A program made the translations under genes and the position numbers. Shown here in pieces: positions 1-8,453 of a stretch of DNA of 28,130 bases. Below the pieces are notes generated by a model. The model ran no database searches. It was given only the letters and a program-made list of their open reading frames with translations, and had not been told where the DNA came from. The stretch lies in NCBI GenBank assembly GCA_945907225.1, contig CAMDSN010000002.1:1-28130 (forward strand), given 5' to 3'. Origin of the DNA: Flavobacterium psychrophilum (GTDB lineage Bacteria > Bacteroidota > Bacteroidia > Flavobacteriales > Flavobacteriaceae). Within the stretch, counting starts at the first letter, position 1; every line of letters starts with the position of its first letter.

Positions 1-942
1 ACAAAAATAACTGCAACTCACACAAACTTTTTAATTTATACCCCTGGAGTTTGGAATGCATTGAAACAAGTAGATTTAGACCCAACAAATTCAGGAAATG
101 TGCTACTTGTATATGGATGGGAGGACGGATCTGATGGCGATGCAACCAATGACAGAACAAGAGGAAAAGACAATAATGGCGGTGCTAATGGCGATTGGAA
201 TAGAGAGCATATTTTTGCTCAAGCATTAGGAGATCCTGATTTAGGTCAAGATGGTCCTGGAGCAGATGCGCACATGCTAAGAGCTTGTGATGTACAGCGA
301 AATAGTTCTAGATCCAATAAATTATATGCTAGCGGAAGCGGAAATTCTGGAAGTGTTGGTGCAAATTGGTATCCTGGGGATGAATGGAAAGGAGATGTAG
401 CAAGAATAATAATGTATATGTATTTGCGTTACGACAACCAATGTTTACCTACATATGTGACCTCTGGCACAACTGTTTCATCAGATCCAAATATGGTAAA
501 TCTACTTTTACAATGGAATGCTGAAGATCCTGTTAGCCAAAACGAAGACAATAGAAACACCTATCTTGGTAATGCCTCTAACAACTATGGTCAAGGTAAT
601 AGAAATCCTTTTATTGACAATCCTTATTTAGCTACACTAATTTGGGGTGGCCCAATTGCACAAAATAGATGGCCAACTATATTTTTAAACTCAACAAGTT
701 TTAATCTAAATAATGAGGTTCGTATTTACCCAAATCCATCAAAAAGTGAAGTAAATATAGCTAGTACTATAGATCTTGAAAAAGTGGAAATTATCAATTT
801 TAACGGTCAAATTATTTATCAATATAATAACCCTACGCGAGTAAACGATATATTTACACTAACAAATTTACCTAAAGGATTTTACTTATTAAAACTTAGT
901 TCAAACAAAGAATCCCTTACTAAGAAGATTCTAATTAACTAA
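1..942 (+). CDS. Secreted endonuclease I family nuclease with T9SS sorting domain (5' partial)
   Basis: The frame is open to base 1, so the gene begins before the window; the TTG at 61 is internal and not a real start. The visible 313 residues match the endonuclease I (EndA/NucM) family of secreted, non-specific DNA/RNA endonucleases. Around bases 196-228 the protein reads DWNREHIFAQAL, the family's catalytic His region. This is followed by DAHMLRACDVQRNSSRSN, the KGDVARIIMYMYLRY helix (about 388-435) and RNPFIDNP (about 601-624). The last 75 residues (from about 720) begin IYPNPS and end with GFYLLKLSS and KKILIN, a type A C-terminal sorting signal of the type IX secretion system, so export across the outer membrane is expected. 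A signal peptide would lie upstream of the window. A role in DNA scavenging is inferred from the family. Confidence 0.93.
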   Translation, partial: TKITATHTNFLIYTPGVWNALKQVDLDPTNSGNVLLVYGWEDGSDGDATNDRTRGKDNNGGANGDWNREHIFAQALGDPDLGQDGPGADAHMLRACDVQRNSSRSNKLYASGSGNSGSVGANWYPGDEWKGDVARIIMYMYLRYDNQCLPTYVTSGTTVSSDPNMVNLLLQWNAEDPVSQNEDNRNTYLGNASNNYGQGNRNPFIDNPYLATLIWGGPIAQNRWPTIFLNSTSFNLNNEVRIYPNPSKSEVNIASTIDLEKVEIINFNGQIIYQYNNPTRVNDIFTLTNLPKGFYLLKLSSNKESLTKKILIN

Positions 943-965
943 ATTAAAGTGGAATATAATCTCAC

Positions 966-995
966 AACACTGTTGAAATTTAACAGTGTTTTTTT
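966..995 (+). terminator. Rho-independent terminator of the endonuclease gene
   Basis: A perfect 9-bp stem (AACACTGTT at 966-974 and AACAGTGTT at 982-990) with a 7-base loop runs straight into a T tract ending at 995. It lies 24 bases after the endonuclease stop codon. Confidence 0.9.
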
Positions 996-1056
996 GTATT
1001 TAATCGAAAAAATGAGAGGAATGCTACCAAAATAACATACAAAATAATGATTTACT

Positions 1057-1086
1057 TTGAACTTTATGGCATGTTTAGTATCTTTC
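1057..1086 (+). promoter_or_regulatory. Putative Bacteroidota-type promoter for the DUF349 gene
   Basis: TTG at 1057-1059, 19 bases, then TATCTTTC at 1079-1086. This resembles the Bacteroidota -33 TTG and -7 TAnnTTTG elements, with the last base mismatched. The predicted transcript start is near 1090, giving a short leader before the ATG at 1124. Confidence 0.5.
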
Positions 1087-1123
1087 GCCCTCGTATTGTG
1101 TAACACTTAAAACATTTTATAAA

Positions 1124-3376
1124 ATGTTAGAAGAAAAGAATGATAACCTGCAAGAAGCAGATGGAAATGTAGCCAATAATTCTCATGATTTTGCCGCTAA
1201 TGAATCTCAAGAAATTCAAATTGATGGCCAAGAAATTGGTGTAGAAGCTAATTCTGATTTGGAAGATTCTGAACCTCAAACTGAATTGACAGACCCTATT
1301 GAAAATGTGTCAGACAATGCAGTTGAATCAGAAATTAGCGAAGTAACCGAGGAGTCTCCTGAAGTGCCAATAGAAATAGAAACAATTTCTGAAACTCCAA
1401 CTCCAGAACAAGAGGTAGAAGCAACAGCGATTGAAGAAATTGAAATAGTTGAACCTTTTGAGAGTATTCAAGTAGGAGAAGATCATGCAAAAATTGAGAA
1501 AATAGCAGTTATTGACAACAACGAATTAACCAATACACAATTGGAGGAATTAACTACCTCAATATCAAAGGATGAGCAAATTGCAATTGATGCCATAGAA
1601 GAGATTAATGCAGAAGAAAACGAAGATGAATCTATAAAAGAGCGTCATGATATTCCAATGAAAGAATATGAATCACTTTCAATGGAAGAATTAGTTAAGG
1701 AATTAGAAGAATTAGTAGGTGTAGAAAAACTAATGTCGGTTAAAGATCATGTTGAAGAAATTAAAAAATCTTTTTTATCTAAACATTATCATTTTATTGA
1801 TGAGAAGAAAGAAGAATTTCTTGCAGAAAATCCAGAAACCACAGAAGAGTTTCACTATCATTCCCCTGTAAAAGTAAAATTTGACAACCTTTACACACAA
1901 TACAGAGATAAGAAAAATAACTATTTCCAAAACTTACAAAACAATCTAAAATCAAATTTATCCAATAGATTGGGTATAGTTGAGGAATTAAAAATCCTTA
2001 TTCACAGCCAAGAAAATATGGCAACCACATTAAAGAAATTTAATGACATCAGAGATCGATGGAAGGTAGCTGGACCCATACCAAAAGACAAATACAACCA
2101 CGTTTGGAATAATTACCATTTTCATTTAGAAAATTTTTATGATGTCTTACATCTTGATAGAGAAATAAGAGATTTAGATTTTAAACATAATTTAGTTCAA
2201 AAACTAAAAATTATTGAACGTGTAGAAGAGTTGGTAACGGAAGAAAATATTAACAAAGCTTTTCGAGAACTACAAGATTTACACAAAATTTGGAAAGAAG
2301 ACATCGGACCCGTATCAAGAGAAAAGAGAGAGGAAATTTGGATTAGATTCAGTGAGCTTACAAAACAAATGCACGACAAACGCGAGAGTTTATTTGAAAA
2401 ACTTCGTGAAGTTGAAACAGCTAATTTAGCCATAAAGAAAGAAATTGTTTCTCAAATTGAAATAGTAGCTACCGAAAAAGTTTACTCTCATGCAGCTTGG
2501 CTAGGTCAGATTGAAAAAGTAGAAGCTCTTAGAAATCAGTTTTTCTCTGCTGGTAAAGTACCAACAGAATTAAATGAAAAAACATGGCGTGATTTTAAAA
2601 ATGCCGTTAGAAGTTTTAACGTGTTAAAAAACGCTTTCTACAAAGACATAAAAAAAGACCAAAATGACAACTTGAGTAAAAAACAAGCTTTGGTCGCAAA
2701 AGCCATTGAATTAAAAGACAGCTTAGATTTTGCCTCTACTACTCCACTTTTGAAGCAAATTCAAGAAGAATGGAAGACAATTGGACATGTGCCGAGAAAA
2801 TTATCTGAAAAGCTTTGGGCCGAATTTAGGGGCGCTTGTAATGAATATTTTGAAAAACTAAAAGAGCAAAAGTCCGAATCAAATGCAGAAGAAATTGAAG
2901 CATTTGAAAAGAAAAAAACTTACTTAGAAACTTTAAAATCTTTTGAACTAATTGGAGAACACAAAACCGATTTAGATACCATTAAATCACACATAGAAAC
3001 ATGGAAAAGTTTGGGCAAAGTTCCTTTTGCTCGACGCCACATTGAGGGTAAATTCAATAAAATATTAGATGTGCTGTTTGAAAAATTAAGCAGCAGCAAA
3101 AAAGATAATGAGTTGGCGCGCTATTCAAATCGTCTTGAAAATCTTTCAGGTGCTGATAACCTGAAGAAACTAGAAAATGAGAAAGTATTTATTATGCGTA
3201 AAATTGAAGAAGTTCAAAATAGCCTTTTTCAATTAGAAAATAATATTCAGTTTTTTGGAAAAGCAAAAGCCGATAATCCATTGGTCAAAGAAGTTATGAC
3301 AACTATTGAAAATCAGAAAGAAGAGTTGTCCACTTGGAAAGAAAAACTAAAGCAAATCAGAAATATTTCAGTCTAA
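1124..3376 (+). CDS. DUF349 repeat coiled-coil protein with acidic N-terminal region
   Basis: This 750-residue protein is predicted to be soluble, with no signal peptide or membrane segment. Residues 1-190 are strongly acidic, low in complexity and probably disordered. After that come five repeats of the DUF349 type, each with a conserved Trp and a short G-x-[IV]-P turn: roughly residues 303-345 (RWKVAGPIPKDK), 380-425 (IWKEDIGPVSRE), 460-510 (FFSAGKVPTEL), 540-582 (EWKTIGHVPRKL) and 620-660 (TWKSLGKVPFAR). A helical coiled coil fills about 668-745. The molecular function of DUF349 proteins is not settled, so none is assigned. The gene stands alone between a terminator upstream and the convergent pyrB downstream. 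It starts at the first ATG after the promoter-like sequence. Confidence 0.9.
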   Translation: MLEEKNDNLQEADGNVANNSHDFAANESQEIQIDGQEIGVEANSDLEDSEPQTELTDPIENVSDNAVESEISEVTEESPEVPIEIETISETPTPEQEVEATAIEEIEIVEPFESIQVGEDHAKIEKIAVIDNNELTNTQLEELTTSISKDEQIAIDAIEEINAEENEDESIKERHDIPMKEYESLSMEELVKELEELVGVEKLMSVKDHVEEIKKSFLSKHYHFIDEKKEEFLAENPETTEEFHYHSPVKVKFDNLYTQYRDKKNNYFQNLQNNLKSNLSNRLGIVEELKILIHSQENMATTLKKFNDIRDRWKVAGPIPKDKYNHVWNNYHFHLENFYDVLHLDREIRDLDFKHNLVQKLKIIERVEELVTEENINKAFRELQDLHKIWKEDIGPVSREKREEIWIRFSELTKQMHDKRESLFEKLREVETANLAIKKEIVSQIEIVATEKVYSHAAWLGQIEKVEALRNQFFSAGKVPTELNEKTWRDFKNAVRSFNVLKNAFYKDIKKDQNDNLSKKQALVAKAIELKDSLDFASTTPLLKQIQEEWKTIGHVPRKLSEKLWAEFRGACNEYFEKLKEQKSESNAEEIEAFEKKKTYLETLKSFELIGEHKTDLDTIKSHIETWKSLGKVPFARRHIEGKFNKILDVLFEKLSSSKKDNELARYSNRLENLSGADNLKKLENEKVFIMRKIEEVQNSLFQLENNIQFFGKAKADNPLVKEVMTTIENQKEELSTWKEKLKQIRNISV

Positions 3377-3402
3377 AAAACTCCCAATTCTCGGTTTTTT
3401 TC
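3374..3402. terminator. Weak bidirectional terminator candidate between the DUF349 gene and pyrB
   Basis: An A tract (3375-3380) and a T tract (3395-3401) flank a short imperfect hairpin (AAAAAAC ... GTTTTTT with a poorly paired centre) in the 29-base gap between two convergent genes. The position and the A/T symmetry suit a shared terminator, but the G/C part of the stem is weak. Confidence 0.35.
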
Positions 3403-3405
3403 GCA

Positions 3406-4329
3406 CTAAATTTTGGATGCTAGAAGATAAATAACAGCCATTCTAATTGCAACACCGTTTTCTACTTGGTCTAGAATTATAGATTGCTTTGAATCAGCAA
3501 CTTCAGATGTTATTTCAACACCTCTATTTATGGGTCCAGGATGCATTATCACTATTTCTTTTGACAACGAATCTAATAGCGATTTATTAACACCATACTG
3601 TTGGGTATATTCTCTTGTAGATGGAAAATAATTTACATCCATTCTTTCATTTTGTACACGTAGCATATTCGCTACATCACACCATTCTAAAGCATTTTTT
3701 AGATTGGTCTCGACACTTACGCCTAAACTTTCAATATATTTAGGAATTAATGTTTTAGGGCCACAAACTTTAACATGAGCACCTAGCATTTGAAGAGCAT
3801 AAATATTTGAAAGCGCCACTCTTGAATGTAAAATATCACCCACAATTACCACTTTTTTCCCGGCTACTTCTCCGAATTTTTCTTTTATTGAATAACAATC
3901 CAACAGAGCTTGTGTCGGATGTTCGTTTGCACCATCTCCAGCATTAATAATTCGTGCATTCACATTTTGAGATAAAAAATAAGCTGCCCCCGGGTTGGCA
4001 TGTCGCATAACCACCATGTCTACTTTCATAGAAAGAATATTGTTGACTGTATCAATGAGAGTTTCTCCTTTCTTTACTGAAGATTGAGCCGTTGAAAAAC
4101 TAATAACATCTGCAGACAATCGTTTTTGAGCTAATTCAAATGATAACTTAGTTCGGGTGCTGTTCTCAAAAAATATATTAGCAATTGTAATATCTCGCAA
4201 AGAAGGCACTTTTTTTATTGGACGATTTATAACTTCTTTAAAATTATCAGCAGTTTCAAATATCAAATCGATATCTTGTTTTTTTAGATATTTAATTCCT
4301 AATAAATGATTAACTGAAAGTTCCGACAT
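3406..4329 (-). CDS. pyrB: Aspartate carbamoyltransferase catalytic subunit
   Basis: This enzyme catalyses the committed step of pyrimidine synthesis, condensing carbamoyl phosphate with aspartate in the cytoplasm. At 307 residues it has the usual length of a catalytic chain. The carbamoyl-phosphate loop FFENSTRTKLSFE lies at residues 53-65, HPTQALLD at 137-144 and HPGPINRG at 263-270. No regulatory chain (pyrI) gene is adjacent. The gene lies 77 bases downstream of pyrR on the same strand, a common pairing that suggests co-transcription from the pyrR promoter. The 77-base gap shows no clear promoter or hairpin. The start is ATG. Confidence 0.97.
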   Translation of the reverse strand: MSELSVNHLLGIKYLKKQDIDLIFETADNFKEVINRPIKKVPSLRDITIANIFFENSTRTKLSFELAQKRLSADVISFSTAQSSVKKGETLIDTVNNILSMKVDMVVMRHANPGAAYFLSQNVNARIINAGDGANEHPTQALLDCYSIKEKFGEVAGKKVVIVGDILHSRVALSNIYALQMLGAHVKVCGPKTLIPKYIESLGVSVETNLKNALEWCDVANMLRVQNERMDVNYFPSTREYTQQYGVNKSLLDSLSKEIVIMHPGPINRGVEITSEVADSKQSIILDQVENGVAIRMAVIYLLASKI

Positions 4330-4406
4330 ATTTTACTTTTTTAAAACTACTCAACTTATAATTGATTTATAACCTTTTTCTAAATCCTATTATTAAAATT
4401 TACATT

Positions 4407-4940
4407 TTAGATAAGATAAACAGCATCTTCTCCATCTCTTTCAACCCAATTAACTTTAACTTTTTCATTATCAATAACATCAACTTGTCTGCCACGATAA
4501 TCGGGCTGAATTGGTAAGTGACGACTAAAACGTCTATCAATTAATACCAATAATTCTATTTGTGAGGGTCTGCCAAACGATTGTATGGCTGATAACGCAG
4601 CACGAATACTTCTTCCTGTAAACAACACATCATCAATAAAAACAACTTTTTTATTCTCTACAAGAAAATCTATTTGAGTTTTATTGGCTTCTAATTGCTT
4701 TTCGCCACGTCTAAAATCATCTCTAAAAAAAGTAATGTCTAAATACCCTAACTGAATACCCTCAATTTTATACGCTTCTTTTAAAATAGATTTTAATCTT
4801 TCTGCTAAAAAAACACCCCTGGGTTGAATACCAATAATTACGGAATCGGAAAAATCTAGATGATTTTCTATTAACTGACAAGCCAAACGATGTAGAATGA
4901 TATTGACTTCTTTAGAAGATAGCAATACTTTTTGCCCCAT
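4407..4940 (-). CDS. pyrR: PyrR: bifunctional pyr operon regulator / uracil phosphoribosyltransferase
   Basis: A 177-residue type I phosphoribosyltransferase. The PRPP-binding loop VVFIDDVLFTGRSIRAAL spans residues 99-116, with GIQPRG at 37-42 and the PyrR-typical DRRFSRHLPI after residue 134. In Firmicutes, PyrR binds the pyr mRNA leader and controls attenuation; many homologues also have weak uracil phosphoribosyltransferase activity. Whether the regulatory activity holds in Bacteroidota is not shown here. The gene directly precedes pyrB, which fits a role in pyrimidine control. The leader on the minus strand is short and I see no attenuator hairpin in it. Confidence 0.93.
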   Translation of the reverse strand: MGQKVLLSSKEVNIILHRLACQLIENHLDFSDSVIIGIQPRGVFLAERLKSILKEAYKIEGIQLGYLDITFFRDDFRRGEKQLEANKTQIDFLVENKKVVFIDDVLFTGRSIRAALSAIQSFGRPSQIELLVLIDRRFSRHLPIQPDYRGRQVDVIDNEKVKVNWVERDGEDAVYLI

Positions 4941-4959
4941 GGTAGTGTTGTTTGGGTGG

Positions 4960-4967
4960 TAAAAGTA
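4960..4967 (-). promoter_or_regulatory. Possible -7 element of the pyrR-pyrB promoter
   Basis: Read on the minus strand this is TACTTTTA, one mismatch from TAnnTTTG, about 20 bases upstream of the pyrR ATG. The -33 position has TTA instead of TTG. The match is weak in such AT-rich DNA. Confidence 0.3.
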
Positions 4968-5123
4968 GTATTTTTTATTGAATTTTTAAAACCCCTTTGA
5001 ATAGATTTAAAACATTTGTTACTTATAACGAAGAACTTATAAATAAAAACCTCTATTTTAAAGATTATATTGAAATTATTTGATCCCTCTGAAATTGTTT
5101 TATACAGCAACCAAATAAAACAT

Positions 5124-5153
5124 TTGATGAAATTATAATTAATTATATATTTA
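5124..5153 (+). promoter_or_regulatory. Putative Bacteroidota-type promoter for the SDR gene
   Basis: TTG at 5124-5126, exactly 19 bases, then TATATTTA at 5146-5153 (one mismatch to TAnnTTTG). Transcription would start near 5158-5160, leaving a leader of about 37 bases before the ATG at 5197. This argues against the in-frame GTG at 5161 as the start. Confidence 0.5.
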
Positions 5154-5196
5154 CCCTCAAGTGCAAAAAGCAACTAATTTAAATAATCAATACTAT

Positions 5197-6078
5197 ATGA
5201 ATTTTTCAGCAAAAATGCTTCGTGATAATGCTTTGTGCGACAAAGTTATTGTAGTTACTGGCGGTGGAAGCGGCTTAGGAAAAGCCATGACAAAATATTT
5301 TTTAGAATTAGGTGCCAAAGTTGCAATTACCTCCCGTGATTTTGATAAACTAGTTCTTACAGCAACTGAATTAGAGAAAGAAACTGGTGGAATTTGTCTT
5401 CCTGTTGCATGCGACGTTCGCCACTATGACCAAGTGATTTTGATGCAACAAGAAGTCTTAAAAAAATTTGGAAAAATTGATGTTTTACTAAATAATGCGG
5501 CAGGAAACTTTATCTCACCAACGGAGCGACTCTCTGCAAACGCATTTGACACGATAATTGACATAGTCTTAAAAGGTTCTAAAAATTGTACACTTGCCTT
5601 TGGAAAACATTGGATAGCCGAAAAACAAAACAACTGTACAGTTTTAAATATTGTAACAACCTATGCCTTTACTGGTTCTGGATATGTTGTTCCTAGTGCA
5701 ACTGCAAAAGCTGGTGTCTTAGCCATGACAAGAAGTTTGGCTGTAGAATGGGCAAAATATGGAATTCGAATGAATGCAATTGCTCCAGGGCCCTTCCCTA
5801 CAAAAGGGGCATGGGATAGACTATTACCGGGCGAGTTGGCAGAAAAATTTGATATGACAAAAAAAGTGCCGCTTAGAAGAGTTGGTGATCACCAAGAGTT
5901 AGCAAATTTAGCGGCTTATTTAGTCTCCGATTTTTCTTCCTACATAAACGGTGAAGTCATAGTAATTGATGGTGGGGAGTGGATACAGGGTGCGGGTCAA
6001 TTTAATATTTTAGAAAAGATTCCTCAAGAGATGTGGGATATGTTTGAAATGATGATTAAGAGCAAGGGGAATAAATAA
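5197..6078 (+). CDS. Short-chain dehydrogenase/reductase, 2,4-dienoyl-CoA reductase-like
   Basis: A 293-residue classical SDR. The N-terminal NAD(P) loop reads VTGGGSGLGKAM, followed by NNAAGNFISPTERLS, then YVVPSATAKAGVLAMTRSLA covering the active-site region, and a C-terminal INGEVIVIDGGEW. In place of the usual YxxxK catalytic tyrosine the protein has S-A-T-A-K. A non-Tyr residue here is known in the 2,4-dienoyl-CoA reductase/peroxisomal trans-enoyl-CoA reductase group, which otherwise shares the NNAAGNF and APGPFPT motifs seen here. A role in unsaturated fatty acid beta-oxidation is therefore inferred. The ATG at 5197 gives the motif-proximal start NFSAKMLRDNALCDKV; an upstream in-frame GTG at 5161 is less likely. 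Monocistronic. Confidence 0.88.
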   Translation: MNFSAKMLRDNALCDKVIVVTGGGSGLGKAMTKYFLELGAKVAITSRDFDKLVLTATELEKETGGICLPVACDVRHYDQVILMQQEVLKKFGKIDVLLNNAAGNFISPTERLSANAFDTIIDIVLKGSKNCTLAFGKHWIAEKQNNCTVLNIVTTYAFTGSGYVVPSATAKAGVLAMTRSLAVEWAKYGIRMNAIAPGPFPTKGAWDRLLPGELAEKFDMTKKVPLRRVGDHQELANLAAYLVSDFSSYINGEVIVIDGGEWIQGAGQFNILEKIPQEMWDMFEMMIKSKGNK

Positions 6079-6173
6079 TATAGGATTTGCGTTCATTTCC
6101 TTTAAAAAGTATTTCGACTTTAATTTTTTGCAGTTTGCCTTTACAAGTTTACGATATTGTTAACAAAATTAGC

Positions 6174-6203
6174 TTGATAAAGCCATAAATAATTGTAATT
6201 TTA
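6174..6203 (+). promoter_or_regulatory. Putative Bacteroidota-type promoter for the parAB operon
   Basis: TTG at 6174-6176, exactly 19 bases, then TAATTTTA at 6196-6203 (one mismatch to TAnnTTTG). The predicted transcript start is near 6209, about 17 bases before the parA ATG. Confidence 0.5.
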
Positions 6204-6225
6204 CGCTTTAAATTCATCAAAATAA

Positions 6226-6993
6226 ATGGGTAAAATTATTGCTATTGCCAATCAAAAAGGCGGGGTTGGAAAAACAACAACTTCTGTAAATCTTGCAGCT
6301 TCACTTGGCGTTTTAGAAAAAAAAGTGCTACTAATTGACGCTGACCCACAGGCAAATGCAAGTTCAGGGCTTGGAATTGATGTAGAAAATGTTAGGATCG
6401 GGACTTATCAAATTTTGGAGCATAGTAATACCCCAAAAGAAGCGATAGTTGCATGTAGTGCTCCAAATGTATATGTTTTACCTGCCCACATTGATTTGGT
6501 TGCTATTGAGATTGAGTTGGTTGATAAAGAAAATCGGGAGTATATGCTTAAAGAAGCATTAAAAGACATAAAAGATGATTATGACTTTATCTTGATAGAT
6601 TGCGCACCTTCTTTAGGATTGCTCACATTGAATGCTTTAACTGCTGCAGACAGTGTTGTAATTCCTATTCAGTGCGAATATTTTGCTTTAGAAGGTTTGG
6701 GTAAATTATTAAATACAATTAAAAGCGTTCAAAAGATTCACAATGCAAATTTAGATATTGAAGGCCTTTTATTAACTATGTTTGACTCAAGATTACGTCT
6801 TTCAAACCAAGTTGTGGAAGAAGTACACAAACATTTCAGTAACATGGTTTTTAAAACTATTATACAGCGAACAGTAAAACTAAGTGAAGCACCAAGTTTT
6901 GGAGAGAGTATTATTAACTTTGATGCTACAAGTCGAGGGGCCTCAAATTATTTGAGTTTAGCTCAAGAAATTATAAAGAAAAACAGTAATTAG
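6226..6993 (+). CDS. parA: Chromosome-partitioning ATPase ParA (Soj)
   Basis: A 255-residue MinD/ParA-type ATPase that works with ParB in moving origins apart. The deviant Walker A motif KGGVGKTTT is at residues 11-19, the LLIDADPQANAS box at about 35-46, and the FILIDCAPSLGLLTLNAL Walker B region at about 121-138. It has no N-terminal DNA-binding extension, as expected for the short chromosomal type. ParB follows 3 bases after the stop, so the two are surely co-transcribed. Confidence 0.96.
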   Translation: MGKIIAIANQKGGVGKTTTSVNLAASLGVLEKKVLLIDADPQANASSGLGIDVENVRIGTYQILEHSNTPKEAIVACSAPNVYVLPAHIDLVAIEIELVDKENREYMLKEALKDIKDDYDFILIDCAPSLGLLTLNALTAADSVVIPIQCEYFALEGLGKLLNTIKSVQKIHNANLDIEGLLLTMFDSRLRLSNQVVEEVHKHFSNMVFKTIIQRTVKLSEAPSFGESIINFDATSRGASNYLSLAQEIIKKNSN

Positions 6994-6996
6994 AGT

Positions 6997-7896
6997 ATGG
7001 CAAAGGCTTTGAAAAAACAAGCATTAGGCAGAGGTTTATCTGCCTTGCTTAAAGATCCGGAAAATGATATAAAATCTATTGGAGATAAAAATGCAGACAA
7101 ACTTGTTGGAAATATTATTGAATTAGATGTTGAAGCAATAGCCATCAATCCTTTTCAACCTCGAAGTAATTTTAATGAAGATTCATTACAAGAATTGGCA
7201 ACTTCTATTAAAGCGTTAGGTTTAATCCAACCCATTACTGTACGAAAAATCGATTTCAATAAATACCAATTAATATCAGGAGAACGACGTTTACGTGCCT
7301 CTAAATTAGTGGGGCTTAAAACAGTCCCTGCATACATTCGTATTGCCAATGACAATGAATCTTTAATGATGGCTTTGGTTGAAAATATTCAACGACATGA
7401 TTTAGATCCAATAGAGATTGCGCTTTCATATCAAAGATTAATAGAAGAAATTAAACTAACTCAGGAACAAATGAGTGAACGTGTAGGGAAAAAACGTTCT
7501 ACAATTTCGAACTACTTAAGATTATTGAAACTAGATCCGATTATTCAAACTGGAATAAGAGATGGTTTTATAAGTATGGGGCATGGGAGAGCAATTATTA
7601 ACATCGATAATCAAGAGGTTCAAACCGATATCTATCAAAAAATAATGAGCCAAAACCTATCGGTTCGCGAAACTGAAACCTTGGTTAAAAATTATCAAAC
7701 TAGCAAAAAATCAGCTCCTGTTAAATTAAAAAAGACAACTTCTTTTTCAATTTCTAAAGATCAAAGTGAGGCGCTTACCAACTATTTTGACACCAAGATA
7801 GAAGTTAAAATTACTACAAACAACAAAGGGAAAATCACAATTCCGTTTCATTCTGAAGAGGATTTTAAAAGAATAATCAAATTAGTAAATAAGTAG
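6997..7896 (+). CDS. parB: Chromosome-partitioning protein ParB (Spo0J family)
   Basis: This 299-residue parS-binding CTPase-family protein forms the partition complex with ParA. It has the N-terminal GRGLSALL motif (residues 11-18), proposed in this family to contact ParA; INPFQPR at 50-56; GERRLRA at 95-101 (CTP-binding region); ENIQRHDLDPIEIA at 129-142; a helix-turn-helix at about 156-178 (MSERVGKKRSTISNYLRLL); and a short C-terminal dimerisation domain from about 245. I found no parS-like palindrome in this window. Its stop codon overlaps the GTG start of the next gene by one base. Confidence 0.96.
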   Translation: MAKALKKQALGRGLSALLKDPENDIKSIGDKNADKLVGNIIELDVEAIAINPFQPRSNFNEDSLQELATSIKALGLIQPITVRKIDFNKYQLISGERRLRASKLVGLKTVPAYIRIANDNESLMMALVENIQRHDLDPIEIALSYQRLIEEIKLTQEQMSERVGKKRSTISNYLRLLKLDPIIQTGIRDGFISMGHGRAIINIDNQEVQTDIYQKIMSQNLSVRETETLVKNYQTSKKSAPVKLKKTTSFSISKDQSEALTNYFDTKIEVKITTNNKGKITIPFHSEEDFKRIIKLVNK

Positions 7897-8453
7897 TGTC
7901 TAAACTGTTTCATATTATTTTACTTTTTTTTCTTTTTGGAAATCAATTTGCTTTTTCTCAAAAAATTGAAGCTTTAATTAAGAAAAGTGATACACTTGTT
8001 ATAAAAGAAATAGATCCATTACGCCCCACCAAAGCTTCATTTTATTCTGCCCTTTTGCCTGGATTGGGACAAGCTTACAATAAAAAATATTGGAAATTAC
8101 CAATTGTCTATGGAGCCATTGGAACTAGTCTTTATTTTTATATTAATAACAATAAAAAATACAATAATTATCGGGATGCCTACAAAAGAAGATTACAGGG
8201 ATTTAATGATGATGAATACCAATACCTAGACAACAGTAGATTAATACAAGCACAACGATTTTATCAACGAAATAGAGACTTATCTTTGTTAGTAACTGTC
8301 GCTTTTTATGTGTTAAATATAGTTGATGCAAACATTGATGCGCATTTGGCTCAGTTTAACGTAAACGACAAACTTTCTTTTCAACCAGAAGTTTATCCAA
8401 ATGAAATTAATTACAAACTAAATATGGGGATCTCTCTTAACTACAAATTCTAG
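7896..8453 (+). CDS. DUF5683 domain membrane protein
   Basis: A 185-residue protein with a GTG start whose G is the last base of the parB stop codon. Residues 1-21 form a signal peptide ending FAFSQ. Next come PTKASFYSALLPGLGQAYNKKYWKLP and a hydrophobic stretch (IVYGAIGTSLYFYI), typical of the DUF5683 family of Bacteroidota. A second hydrophobic segment (LSLLVTVAFYVLNIVDANIDA) follows and the protein ends with GISLNYKF. The function is unknown. It sits between parB and dapB, a conserved order in flavobacteria, and is probably translated from the parAB message. Confidence 0.85.
   Translation: MSKLFHIILLFFLFGNQFAFSQKIEALIKKSDTLVIKEIDPLRPTKASFYSALLPGLGQAYNKKYWKLPIVYGAIGTSLYFYINNNKKYNNYRDAYKRRLQGFNDDEYQYLDNSRLIQAQRFYQRNRDLSLLVTVAFYVLNIVDANIDAHLAQFNVNDKLSFQPEVYPNEINYKLNMGISLNYKF

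Noticed and set aside
1998..2006. TTATTCACA, similar to a DnaA box
   Set aside because: A single site within a coding region, with no cluster of boxes or AT-rich unwinding element nearby. It is not evidence of an origin.
5161..5196. In-frame GTG at 5161 as the start of the SDR gene
   Set aside because: The promoter-like element ends at 5153, so a transcript would begin near this codon. The ATG at 5197 also gives the N-terminus expected for the family.
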